Position numbers and translations under genes: made by a program
In this document: positions 1 through 5,564 of the stretch, one piece after another
Position numbering within the stretch: the stretch's first letter is position 1
Layout of the letters: each line of letters begins with the position of its first letter
NCBI GenBank assembly: GCA_021786265.1
Contig: JAJYNP010000039.1
Span: forward strand, 1 to 8,109
Origin: Chloroflexota bacterium
Lineage (GTDB): Bacteria; Chloroflexota; Limnocylindria; Limnocylindrales; CSP1-4
Direction: 5' to 3'
DNA length: 8,109 nucleotides
The notes under the pieces: model-generated
What the model saw: the letters and a program-made list of their open reading frames with translations, nothing else
What the model was told of the DNA's origin: nothing
The model's database searches: none

Positions 1-412
1 CCGCGTCGGGAACCAGCGGATGCAGGTCGGCGAAGCCCGGCAGGCGCGCCGCCCACTCGTTGATCTTGGGGTTCCACTTCATGGTGCACGAGCCCAGGGG
101 GTAGAAGCCCGTGTCGACCGCGAAGTTGAGATGGGAGAGGTTGACGAAGTGGCGCACCGCCTCGGGCTCGTCCACCTCGGGCAACGCCGGGGGCAGCGCG
201 CGGAGCTGCTCCGCCGGGATCCCCGCCAGCGCGTCGGCCGGGGGGTGCGGGACGCGGGTCACGCCGCGGCCCGGGCGCGACAGCTCGTCGAGGGTAGGCT
301 GCAGCACGGGACCGACGGCGGGACGAAGGCCCGCGCTGGCGGCGCGTCCCGGACCGGGGGCGGCGGTCCCGGGTGCCGGCGGGAGGGCGAGGGGTTCGCG
401 CAGCTCGGTCAT
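1..412 (-). CDS. gcvPB: Glycine dehydrogenase (decarboxylating) subunit 2, N-terminal part, cut by window edge
   Basis: This is the beta subunit of the split P-protein. With GcvPA it decarboxylates glycine using pyridoxal phosphate and passes the aminomethyl group to lipoylated GcvH. Reading minus from ATG at 412 gives 137 codons, open to the window edge. The conserved N-terminal landmarks are [10 protein letters not shown] (residues 41-50) and [17 protein letters not shown] (residues 103-119), a hallmark of this family. The start overlaps the gcvPA stop as ATGA (409-412), and a G-rich ribosome binding site (GGGGGTGG) lies just upstream, so translational coupling is likely. About 35-40 Pro/Ala/Gly-rich residues precede the usual SRPGR start of the family; this is either a real extension or a start set too early. 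The PLP-binding lysine lies in the missing C-terminal part, so catalytic integrity cannot be judged here. Identity is secure. Confidence 0.95.
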   Translation of the reverse strand, partial: MTELREPLALPPAPGTAAPGPGRAASAGLRPAVGPVLQPTLDELSRPGRGVTRVPHPPADALAGIPAEQLRALPPALPEVDEPEAVRHFVNLSHLNFAVDTGFYPLGSCTMKWNPKINEWAARLPGFADLHPLVPDA

Positions 413-1770
413 GCCGCCACCCCCGCCGTCACGTCGGCCAGGGCCGAGGCAAACGCCTCGATCTCGGCGGGCCGCGTCACCTCCGTGGCGCAGACCAGCA
501 GCGCGTCGCGCAGCACGGGGTCCGCGGGGAACCAGCTCGCCAGCGGGAGCCCGGCCAGGATGCCGCGCTCGAGCAGCGCGGCGTGGATCCGCGGGGCGTC
601 GGGGATCCGCACCGCGAACTCGTTGAGGTACGGGGCGGCGTGGATCCGCGGCGCACCGGCCGCCGCCAGCGCGCGCTCCAGCTCGCGGGCACGCGCGGCG
701 CCCAGGGCGGCCGCGTCGCGCAGGCCGTGCGGTCCCATCGTGGCGAGGTACACCGTGGCCGTCAGGGCGCACAGCGCCTGGTTGGTGCAGATGTTGCTCG
801 CCGCCCGCTCCCGGCGGATGTCCTGCTCGCGGGCGCGGAGCGTCATCACGAACGCGCGGCGCCCGTCGGCGTCGGTGGTGCGGCCCACCAGGCGTCCCGG
901 CACCTGGCGGGTGAGCGCCGTGGTCGCGGCCAGGATGCCCAGGTACGGCCCGCCGTACCCGAGCGGCAGTCCCAGCGGCTGCCCTTCCCCCGCGGCGATG
1001 TCCGCGCCATACGCCCCGGGGGGCGCGAGGACCGCCAGCGACACGGGCTCCACGGCGGCCACGAACAGCGCCCCGGCAGCGTGCGCCAGGCGCGACGCCT
1101 CGGCCATCGGCTCGAGCACGCCGAACACGTTGGGCTGCGCGAGCACCACCCCGGCCACCGGGCGCCCCCCGTCGGCCAGGAGCCGTCCGAGCGCGTCGAG
1201 GTCGGTCGTCCCGTCGGGGTGCGTCGGGATCGGCTCGACCGCGAAGCGCGTGCCGTCGAGGTAGGTGTGGGTGGTGGCCAGGTACTGCGGATGGATCGCG
1301 CCGCTGACCAGGACCCGGTCCCGCCCGGTGGCGCGCAGGCACATCAGGGCGGCCTCGGCGGTGGCGGTGGCGCCGTCGTAGTGGGACGCAGAGACCACGT
1401 CGAGCCCGGTCAGCTCGGCCAGCAGCGACTGGTACTCGTAGATGGTCTGCAGCGTGCCCTGGCTGATCTCGGGCTGGTAGGGCGTGTACGCGGTGGCGAA
1501 CTCGCCGCGGGACACGACCTGGTCCACGGCGGCCGGGACGTAGTGGCGGTAGACGCCGGCACCCAGGAAGCTCGCGAGGTCGACCCGATTGCGGGCCGCC
1601 AGGCCGCCGAGGCGTGTGGCCAGCTCCAGCTCGGGCTCCGGCCCGGGGAGGTCGAGCCCGTGGGCCCGGACCGCGGCCGGGATGTCGTCGAAGAGCTCGT
1701 CGACCGACCCCATGCCCAGGGCGGCGAGCATCCGCGCCCGGTCGGCCGGCGTGTGCGGCCCGTAGGGCAT
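409..1770 (-). CDS. gcvPA: Glycine dehydrogenase (decarboxylating) subunit 1
   Basis: This is the alpha subunit of the heteromeric P-protein of the cytosolic glycine cleavage system. The product has 453 residues, the usual length for the family. Visible landmarks are [20 protein letters not shown] (96-115), [12 protein letters not shown] (129-140), QPNVFG (212-217), [18 protein letters not shown] (261-278) and [20 protein letters not shown] (314-333). The fold is the PLP-dependent type I aminotransferase fold, but in this family the cofactor lysine is carried by the partner GcvPB. The gene starts at ATG 1770, only 4 bases past the gcvH stop, and its stop overlaps the gcvPB start by 4 bases. 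This is the packing of one operon making a 1:1 complex. The ribosome binding site before the ATG is weak (CGGGGCC), which suggests coupling to gcvH translation. Nothing looks broken. Confidence 0.97.
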   Translation of the reverse strand: MPYGPHTPADRARMLAALGMGSVDELFDDIPAAVRAHGLDLPGPEPELELATRLGGLAARNRVDLASFLGAGVYRHYVPAAVDQVVSRGEFATAYTPYQPEISQGTLQTIYEYQSLLAELTGLDVVSASHYDGATATAEAALMCLRATGRDRVLVSGAIHPQYLATTHTYLDGTRFAVEPIPTHPDGTTDLDALGRLLADGGRPVAGVVLAQPNVFGVLEPMAEASRLAHAAGALFVAAVEPVSLAVLAPPGAYGADIAAGEGQPLGLPLGYGGPYLGILAATTALTRQVPGRLVGRTTDADGRRAFVMTLRAREQDIRRERAASNICTNQALCALTATVYLATMGPHGLRDAAALGAARARELERALAAAGAPRIHAAPYLNEFAVRIPDAPRIHAALLERGILAGLPLASWFPADPVLRDALLVCATEVTRPAEIEAFASALADVTAGVAA

Positions 1771-1774
1771 GGCG

Positions 1775-2155
1775 TCAGGCCCCGATCAGCGCACGGTACG
1801 CCGCCGCGTCCTTCAGCTCGGTGGTGGCCGCTTCGTCGGCGATCCGCAGGCGCACGATCCAGCCCGCGCCGTAGGGATCGGAGTCCAGCAGCTCGGGCCG
1901 CGTGGCGAGCTCGGCGTTGACCTCGAGCACCTGGCCGGCGACCGGCGCGAAGAGGTCGCTCACGGCCTTGACCGATTCGACCACCCCGAACGCCTCCGCG
2001 CGCTCGAGGGTCCGGCCCACCTGCGGCAGCTCCACGAACACGACGTCGCCCAGCTGCTCGGCGGCGTACGCGGTGATCCCGACCACCCCGGTCTCGCCCT
2101 CCACCCGCAGCCACTCGTGCTCGTCGGTGTAGAGGAGACCCTCCCTCACGTCCAC
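1775..2155 (-). CDS. gcvH: Glycine cleavage system H protein (lipoyl carrier)
   Basis: GcvH is the small mobile carrier that shuttles the aminomethyl group between P-, T- and L-proteins on a lipoyl arm. The protein begins with the typical LLYTDEHEW segment and carries the lipoylation motif VVESVKAVSDL; the modified lysine is residue 63 from the start chosen here, or 65 from the upstream ATG. The C-terminal GAGWIVRLRI segment is also typical. Length (126-128 residues) matches the family. Start choice: an ATG at 2161 directly touches the only strong ribosome binding site (AGGGAG, 2162-2167), leaving no spacer. The in-frame GTG at 2155 sits 6 bases from it and is better placed. The two options differ by two residues. 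The gene lies 51-57 bases after gcvT and 4 bases before gcvPA. Function is secure; only the start is open. Confidence 0.96.
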   Translation of the reverse strand: MDVREGLLYTDEHEWLRVEGETGVVGITAYAAEQLGDVVFVELPQVGRTLERAEAFGVVESVKAVSDLFAPVAGQVLEVNAELATRPELLDSDPYGAGWIVRLRIADEAATTELKDAAAYRALIGA

Positions 2156-2161
2156 GTTCAT

Positions 2162-2167
2162 CTCCCT
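2162..2167 (-). promoter_or_regulatory. Ribosome binding site deciding the gcvH start
   Basis: On the minus strand this reads AGGGAG. It abuts ATG 2161 with no spacer but stands 6 bases before GTG 2155, so it favours the GTG as the gcvH start. Confidence 0.55.
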
Positions 2168-2189
2168 GTGCGGGCCCGGTCCCTGTGCG
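2163..2189 (-). repeat. Two direct copies of a 10-base motif in the gcvT-gcvH gap
   Basis: TCCCTGTGCG (plus strand) occurs at 2163-2172 and again at 2180-2189, a period of 17 bases. Read on the coding strand it is CGCACAGGGA, so each copy carries an AGGGA Shine-Dalgarno-like core. The copy nearer gcvH provides its ribosome binding site; the other lies too far upstream to act as one. It could be a small tandem duplication. No regulatory role is shown. Confidence 0.6.
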
Positions 2190-2212
2190 AGCCGGTCCGG
2201 ATCGTGCGCCCG

Positions 2213-3310
2213 TCAGGCCGGGCGGCGGTAGAAGGGAAGCGCCACGACCTCCGCAGGCACGCGCGTCTCCCGGATCGCAACATCGAGCATCGTACCGGCG
2301 CCGGCGTCGGCCGGTGGCACGTAGGTCATCGCGATCGGCTCGCCGAGGGTGGGCGACTGGGTACCGCTGGTGACCGTGCCGCAGGCGGCCCCGGCGCCCG
2401 GCTCGTGCACCGGGTACCCGTGGCGGGCGATGCCGCGACCGCGCACGATCAGCCCGACCAGCGCCTTCGAGCGCCCCCGGTCCTGGGCCGCCGCCAGCGC
2501 CGCACGCCCCACGAAATCGCCGGGCTTGGCGAACTTCACCACCCGGCCCAGCCCCGCGTCGAAGGGGGTGGTGTCCCGCCCCAGCTCGTTGCCGTAGAGG
2601 GGCATGCCGGCCTCCAGGCGCAGCGTGTCCCGGGCGCCGAGGCCCACCGGGATCACGTCCTCGGAGGCGCCCGCCGAGAGGAGCGCGTCGAAGACCGCTG
2701 GCCCCTCGTCCCAGGCCACGAAGCACTCGAAGCCGTCCTCACCGGTGTACCCGGTCCGGGCCACCAGGGCCGGCACCCCGGCCACGCGCCCCTCCGCGAT
2801 GGCGTAGTACCGGAGCGAGGCCAGGTCCACGCCGGTGAGCGGGGCCAGCACCTGCAGGGCGCGCGGGCCCTGGATCGCCACCAGCGACGTCCGCAGCGAC
2901 GCGTCGTCGAGCGCGGCGTCGAAGCCGGCCAGCCGGGCGCGAAGTTCGTCGGCGACCACGGCGCGGTTGCCGGCGTTCGCGACGACCAGGAAGTGCTCCT
3001 CCGCGAGCCGGTACACGATCAGGTCGTCGATCACGCCGCCGTCGGGGGCACAGATCATGCTGTAGTGGGCCCGACCGAGGGCAAGGGACGGCGGATCGGT
3101 CGCCAGCGCGTACGCGAGGGCCGCCCCCGCGTCGCGGCCGGTGACGTGCAGCTCGCCCATGTGCGAGAGGTCGAAGACACCCGCCCGCTGTCGCACGGCG
3201 CGATGCTCCTCGATGATCCCGCGGTACTGGACGGGCATCTCCCAGCCCGCGAACTCCACGAGGCGTGCCCCGAGCGCGCGGTGCCGCTCGAGCAGCGCGG
3301 TGGCCTGCAT
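2213..3310 (-). CDS. gcvT: Aminomethyltransferase (glycine cleavage T protein)
   Basis: GcvT takes the aminomethyl group from GcvH, releases ammonia and forms 5,10-methylene-tetrahydrofolate. The product has 365 residues, normal for the family. Landmarks in order are EFAGWEMPVQY (19-29), VFDLSHMGEL (45-54), the GGVIDDLIVYR segment (91-101) whose Asp pair at 95/96 matches the catalytic Asp region, the folate-site segment RLEAGMPLYGNEL (231-243), and the C-terminal domain with SGTQSPTLGEPIAM. The start at ATG 3310 is well supported: AGGGAGAG (3317-3324, minus strand) lies 6 bases upstream. It follows the Nudix gene by 27 bases and precedes gcvH by about 51 bases, so it is the first gcv gene of the run. 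Asn in YGNEL, where many homologues have His, is a small variation. No truncation or frameshift is seen. Confidence 0.97.
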   Translation of the reverse strand: MQATALLERHRALGARLVEFAGWEMPVQYRGIIEEHRAVRQRAGVFDLSHMGELHVTGRDAGAALAYALATDPPSLALGRAHYSMICAPDGGVIDDLIVYRLAEEHFLVVANAGNRAVVADELRARLAGFDAALDDASLRTSLVAIQGPRALQVLAPLTGVDLASLRYYAIAEGRVAGVPALVARTGYTGEDGFECFVAWDEGPAVFDALLSAGASEDVIPVGLGARDTLRLEAGMPLYGNELGRDTTPFDAGLGRVVKFAKPGDFVGRAALAAAQDRGRSKALVGLIVRGRGIARHGYPVHEPGAGAACGTVTSGTQSPTLGEPIAMTYVPPADAGAGTMLDVAIRETRVPAEVVALPFYRRPA

Positions 3311-3316
3311 GGCGGT

Positions 3317-3324
3317 CTCTCCCT
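3317..3324 (-). promoter_or_regulatory. Strong ribosome binding site of gcvT
   Basis: The minus strand reads AGGGAGAG, 6 bases before ATG 3310. It is one of the best Shine-Dalgarno matches in the minus-strand gene run and fixes the gcvT start. Confidence 0.75.
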
Positions 3325-3337
3325 GGCGGCGCGCGAA

Positions 3338-3769
3338 TCAGGCCGCGCCGCGCTCCCGGAGCGCATCGATCGCCGGCCGCGCGCGTTCGACGATCTCACG
3401 CTCTGTCTCGTAGCTCAACAGGTGCGCCGCCTCCGTCAGCGGCACCCAGCGGACCTCGTCGAACTCGGCGTCATGGTCTGCCAGGTTCCCCCCTGTCGCG
3501 ACCATCAGGAAGTGATGCACGGTCTTGTCCACGCGCGTGCCGGCCTGCACGAACGTGTATCGGATGGAACCGACGGGCTCGACGATCCGGACGGCGAGCC
3601 CGGTCTCCTCCTCGACTTCCCGCTGCGCCGTCTCCTCGACCGACTCCCCCGCCGAGGGCGTGCCTTTGGGCAGGGTCCAGGCGACGCCCTCGCGCGGCCG
3701 GTTGCGGCGGCCCAGCACGATCTCGGGCTCCTCGCCGGCGGTGCGGACCACCAGGCCACCCGCGGACAT
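3338..3769 (-). CDS. Nudix (MutT-type) hydrolase, substrate unknown
   Basis: The product has 143 residues and is a single Nudix domain, an enzyme that cleaves a nucleoside diphosphate linked to another group with Mg2+ or Mn2+. The Nudix box is perfect: it spans residues 36-58, beginning with Gly36, with Glu42 and the core REVEEETGL (50-58) supplying the metal-binding glutamates. It is preceded by the typical WTLPKG (31-36). The SAGGLVV start and the EVRWVPL segment are also usual. LPKG plus a later RYTFV segment resemble the Ap4A/ADP-ribose/MutT-like branch, but the substrate cannot be read from sequence. Start: ATG 3769 gives a normal length but has no clear ribosome binding site. GTG 3820 in the same frame is an alternative, and would overlap the end of the doubtful small ORF upstream. 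The gene ends 27 bases before gcvT and is probably co-transcribed with it. Confidence 0.92.
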   Translation of the reverse strand: MSAGGLVVRTAGEEPEIVLGRRNRPREGVAWTLPKGTPSAGESVEETAQREVEEETGLAVRIVEPVGSIRYTFVQAGTRVDKTVHHFLMVATGGNLADHDAEFDEVRWVPLTEAAHLLSYETEREIVERARPAIDALRERGAA

Positions 3770-3807
3770 GGCGCGCGCGGTGGGACGAGCGCCGGCCGTC
3801 TCGTGCC

Positions 3808-4113
3808 TCAGCGATGCCACGGGGCGGCGCGGAGCGGCGCCGTCAGGCGACGCCCCGCCAGGTCGCTTGTCCAGTGCAGGACGGGCTCGCGGCGCAGCAG
3901 CCCCGTGGCCCGCGGGCGCGGCGCCGCCACGGTCATGCCCCGCCCATCGCGCAGCCCCATGCGGCGGCCGGCGCGCGAGGGGCTCGGCGCGCCCGGGACC
4001 ATCCCGGTGGCCATGCGGTGGAGGCCCAGCCGCGCCTCTCGCCCGTGCGTGGACGGTGCCACGAAACGCGGCATGAGGCGGATGGAACGCCCAGGGGCGA
4101 GGCTGTGCTGCAT
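3808..4113 (-). CDS. Possible small Arg/Met-rich protein of unknown function
   Basis: I do not recognise this protein. From ATG 4113 it would be 101 residues (from GTG 4131, directly after the upstream stop, 107). It is basic and rich in Arg, Met, Gly and Pro, with segments such as LMPRFVAPSTHGREARLGLH and a Trp-containing end VLHWTSDLAGRRL. No signal peptide, membrane segment or known motif is seen. In favour: third codon positions are strongly G/C as in the neighbouring genes, and it fills the gap between the DUF2520 gene and the Nudix gene exactly. Against: no ribosome binding site, odd composition, and in DNA this GC-rich open frames arise easily. The stretch could instead be a leader RNA for the Nudix-gcv run or a decayed gene. 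Confidence 0.3.
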   Translation of the reverse strand: MQHSLAPGRSIRLMPRFVAPSTHGREARLGLHRMATGMVPGAPSPSRAGRRMGLRDGRGMTVAAPRPRATGLLRREPVLHWTSDLAGRRLTAPLRAAPWHR

Positions 4114-4120
4114 GACGTCT

Positions 4121-4148
4121 ATGGTACCCACTCAACCGGCCGGTGCAA
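4121..4148 (-). promoter_or_regulatory. Weak candidate promoter ahead of the Nudix-gcv run
   Basis: Across the DUF2520 stop codon the sequence becomes less GC-rich. On the minus strand a TTGCAC (4148-4143) stands 16 bases before TACCAT (4126-4121), matching the sigma70-type hexamers at 3 of 6 and 4 of 6 positions. If used, it would give a leader of about 340 bases before the Nudix gene. The match is weak and may be chance. Confidence 0.22.
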
Positions 4149-5256
4149 GCAACGTCAGCAGCTCCGCGGCCGACTCCGGCCCGAGCTCGCCACGCGCGAC
4201 GGCCAGGGCCACGGTCCGCCGTCCGAGCGCGAGGTAGACGGGCAGCACGTCGGGCGCAAGGCGGCGCAGTGCGTCGAGGTGTGCCCGCACGGTGCCGAGG
4301 TCGCCGCGGACCACCGGGCCGGTGAGCGCCGCGCCGATGCCGAGGCGGGCGGCGTTGTCCAGCCCCTGGCGTGCGAGCCCACCGTACGTCCGAAGGGCCT
4401 CCTCCTCGTCCAGGCCGGCCACCGCTCCGAGCTGCGCGATCGTGTCGAGGAGCGCGACGAGCCCGCCGGCCGCCAGCACGGCCGCGGCATGGTGGAGTGG
4501 CTTGCCGGCCGCCGTCACGCGCACCGCGCGCGCGCCGAGCGCACCGGCCAGGTCCCCGAGCAGTGGCATCAGTGGCTCGTCGCCCTCGATGGCCACGGTG
4601 GCGCCCGGCAGCGCGGCCAGCGCCGCGTCGAGGTCGGCGAACGCCACGAGCGGATGGAAGCTCCCGGCCTCGGTGCCCGCGGCCATGGCAGGCGCCAGGA
4701 CGGATGCCGGCAGGACGCCGCTGGTATGGACGATCGCCTGTCCGCTGTACAGGCGCAGCTGCGAGGCGATGCCGGCGATCGCGTCGTCGGGGACGGTTAC
4801 GAAGACCAGGTCGACCTCGTCGAGGACCGCGGGGGGCTCCGCGAACCCGTGCGTGCCCGGGACGAGGCCGACGAAGCGGTCGCGCCGCCCGGGATCCCGC
4901 GAGGCCACGGCGGTCACCGGCCAGCCCGCTCTCCGCAGGGCCACCCCGAGCGCGGTGCCGACGTGCCCGGCCCCGATGAAGCCGATGCGGGGGAGGCCCG
5001 GGTCGGGGGCTGGCTCGGTGGCGGCGGACGCCGCGGGCTGGTCGACGTTGCCGTCCGGCGCGGGCTGGTCGCCGGCGCCGGACGTGGGCTCGTGACGGAC
5101 GCCCGGCAGATCGGGATGGCCCGTGATGATCCAGTCGCCGGCGCCAGCCGGGTGGCGAGCGCCGCCGCCCGCCGCGCCGCCATCGTCGGCGCCGCCCGCC
5201 CCACCACGGTCACCGGCGATCCGCCGTTCGTTCACGCGCCGCCACCACGACCGCAC
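4132..5256 (-). CDS. Rossmann-like / DUF2520 domain oxidoreductase-like protein
   Basis: The product has 374 residues. After an N-terminal Gly/Ala/Asp/Pro-rich stretch (about 12-86) comes a Rossmann dinucleotide fold, PRIGFIGAGHVGTALG (89-104), with the GxGxxG glycines at 95, 97 and 100, then VTVPDDAI, SFHPLVAF (199-206), KPLHHAAAVLAAGG (252-265) and LTGPVVRGD (311-319). This domain pair is that of the DUF2520 family, related to pyrroline-5-carboxylate and 6-phosphogluconate dehydrogenases; its reaction is not established. NAD(P) binding is likely. Start: GTG 5256 has GGAGGG (5266-5261) four bases upstream, the best site available. An ATG at 5295 is possible, and the frame stays open to 5460, but codon third positions lose their G/C bias upstream of 5295. 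The family is usually nearer 290 residues, so the extension is unusual or the true start is farther in. Confidence 0.88.
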   Translation of the reverse strand: MRSWWRRVNERRIAGDRGGAGGADDGGAAGGGARHPAGAGDWIITGHPDLPGVRHEPTSGAGDQPAPDGNVDQPAASAATEPAPDPGLPRIGFIGAGHVGTALGVALRRAGWPVTAVASRDPGRRDRFVGLVPGTHGFAEPPAVLDEVDLVFVTVPDDAIAGIASQLRLYSGQAIVHTSGVLPASVLAPAMAAGTEAGSFHPLVAFADLDAALAALPGATVAIEGDEPLMPLLGDLAGALGARAVRVTAAGKPLHHAAAVLAAGGLVALLDTIAQLGAVAGLDEEEALRTYGGLARQGLDNAARLGIGAALTGPVVRGDLGTVRAHLDALRRLAPDVLPVYLALGRRTVALAVARGELGPESAAELLTLLAPAG

Positions 5257-5422
5257 GTCGCCCTCCGCTCGCCACCAGGCGCCGGCCACGCCCATTGCGT
5301 CCGGCCAATTGCGTTCACGCCGATCGTAGCCCTCGGGCAACCGGTTCGTGGCCGCGCGCCGCCCATCTCGGCCGCCAACGGCCTGATGCGTGGCACTGCC
5401 CACCTCGCCCACCGACGGGCTC

Positions 5423-5463
5423 GTGGTGCCGAACCACCCGGGCCGGGCGCTCCGGGTCACCCG
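5423..5463. repeat. Two short inverted repeats at the acnA promoter (operator candidates)
   Basis: GTGGT-GCCGA-ACCAC spans 5423-5437 (5-base arms, 5-base spacer). CGGGT-C-ACCCG spans 5453-5463 (5-base arms, 1-base centre). The second ends one base before the TATACT hexamer and lies where RNA polymerase contacts the -35 to -10 spacer; the first lies upstream of the -35 position. Such placing would suit a repressor and an activator site, but short GC-rich palindromes are common here by chance. No regulator family is recognised. Confidence 0.35.
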
Positions 5464-5464
5464 C

Positions 5465-5470
5465 TATACT
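5465..5470 (+). promoter_or_regulatory. acnA: Candidate -10 element of the acnA promoter
   Basis: TATACT matches the sigma70-type consensus TATAAT at 5 of 6 positions and is the most AT-rich hexamer in this very GC-rich intergenic region. A start point around 5477 would give a leader of about 85 bases before the acnA ATG at 5563. No good -35 hexamer is present at the expected distance (near 5442-5447), so activation by a factor or another sigma specificity is possible. Confidence 0.5.
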
Positions 5471-5483
5471 CGTCTCCTTCGTA

Positions 5484-5564
5484 CGTCTCGACCCGAGACG
5501 GGCGCTCCCGTCAGGTGCCGATGGTCCCGCGCCGACCGGCGCGGTTGGGAGGTTCGAGCACCAT
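5484..5564 (+). promoter_or_regulatory. acnA: Hairpin-rich acnA 5' leader, possible regulatory RNA
   Basis: Three perfect hairpins are visible: A, CGTCTCG/CGAGACG (5484-5490 with 5494-5500, 3-base loop); B, GACGGG/CCCGTC (5497-5502 with 5507-5512, 4-base loop); C, CCGCGCC/GGCGCGG (5527-5533 with 5538-5544, loop GACC). A and B share 5497-5500 and cannot form together. C ends 2 bases before the Shine-Dalgarno GGGAGG. GGTGC (5514-5518) can pair with GCACC (5558-5562), or ATGGT (5521-5525) with ACCAT (5560-5564), which would enclose the ribosome binding site or trap the start codon. No T-run follows any stem, so translational rather than terminator control is the more likely model. I do not recognise it as a known riboswitch class. 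Confidence 0.4.
5547..5552 (+). promoter_or_regulatory. acnA: Ribosome binding site of acnA
   Basis: GGGAGG lies 10 bases before ATG 5563, a slightly long but acceptable spacing, and supports this start for aconitase. Confidence 0.65.

Larger units (their letters stand above)
5257..5562. other. Intergenic region between divergent DUF2520 gene and acnA
   Basis: This stretch of 306 bases separates two divergent genes, if GTG 5256 is the DUF2520 start. Its left part (5257-5420) may still encode an N-terminal extension if ATG 5295 is used; otherwise I see little there except a short inverted repeat (GGCCG-CCAA-CGGCC, 5370-5383). The right part holds the candidate acnA promoter, two inverted repeats near it and a hairpin-rich acnA leader, listed separately. 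On the minus strand TATAGC (5468-5463) overlaps the acnA -10, so back-to-back promoters are conceivable. Confidence 0.6.

Noticed and set aside
20..1920. Overlapping plus-strand open frames of 414 and 515 codons
   Set aside because: They lie antisense to gcvPB, gcvPA and part of gcvH, and show Arg/Ala/Ser-rich compositions typical of shadow frames.
1410..2726. A 438-codon minus-strand open frame spanning the gcvT, gcvH and gcvPA junctions
   Set aside because: It is out of frame with three well-supported genes on the same strand and has only low-complexity Arg/Gly/Ala sequence.
3770..4135. In-frame upstream extension of the Nudix protein to 265 residues
   Set aside because: The added sequence is His/Arg/Ala/Pro-rich without similarity to a domain, and the Nudix fold starts at SAGGLVV, right after ATG 3769.
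1769..4237. An 822-codon open frame on the plus strand across the gcv genes
   Set aside because: It runs antisense to gcvH, gcvT and the Nudix gene, all of which have clear family motifs. Its product is His/Arg/Gly/Val-rich without any motif, as expected for the opposite strand of very GC-rich genes.
5257..5460. Extension of the DUF2520 frame to 442 residues
   Set aside because: Third-position G/C bias falls upstream of 5295 and no ribosome binding site supports the far start; GTG 5256 has a good one.
5527..5546. Hairpin C read as an intrinsic terminator
   Set aside because: Only TT follows the stem before the Shine-Dalgarno sequence. It lies directly before acnA, so a terminator without a U-tract is not supported.
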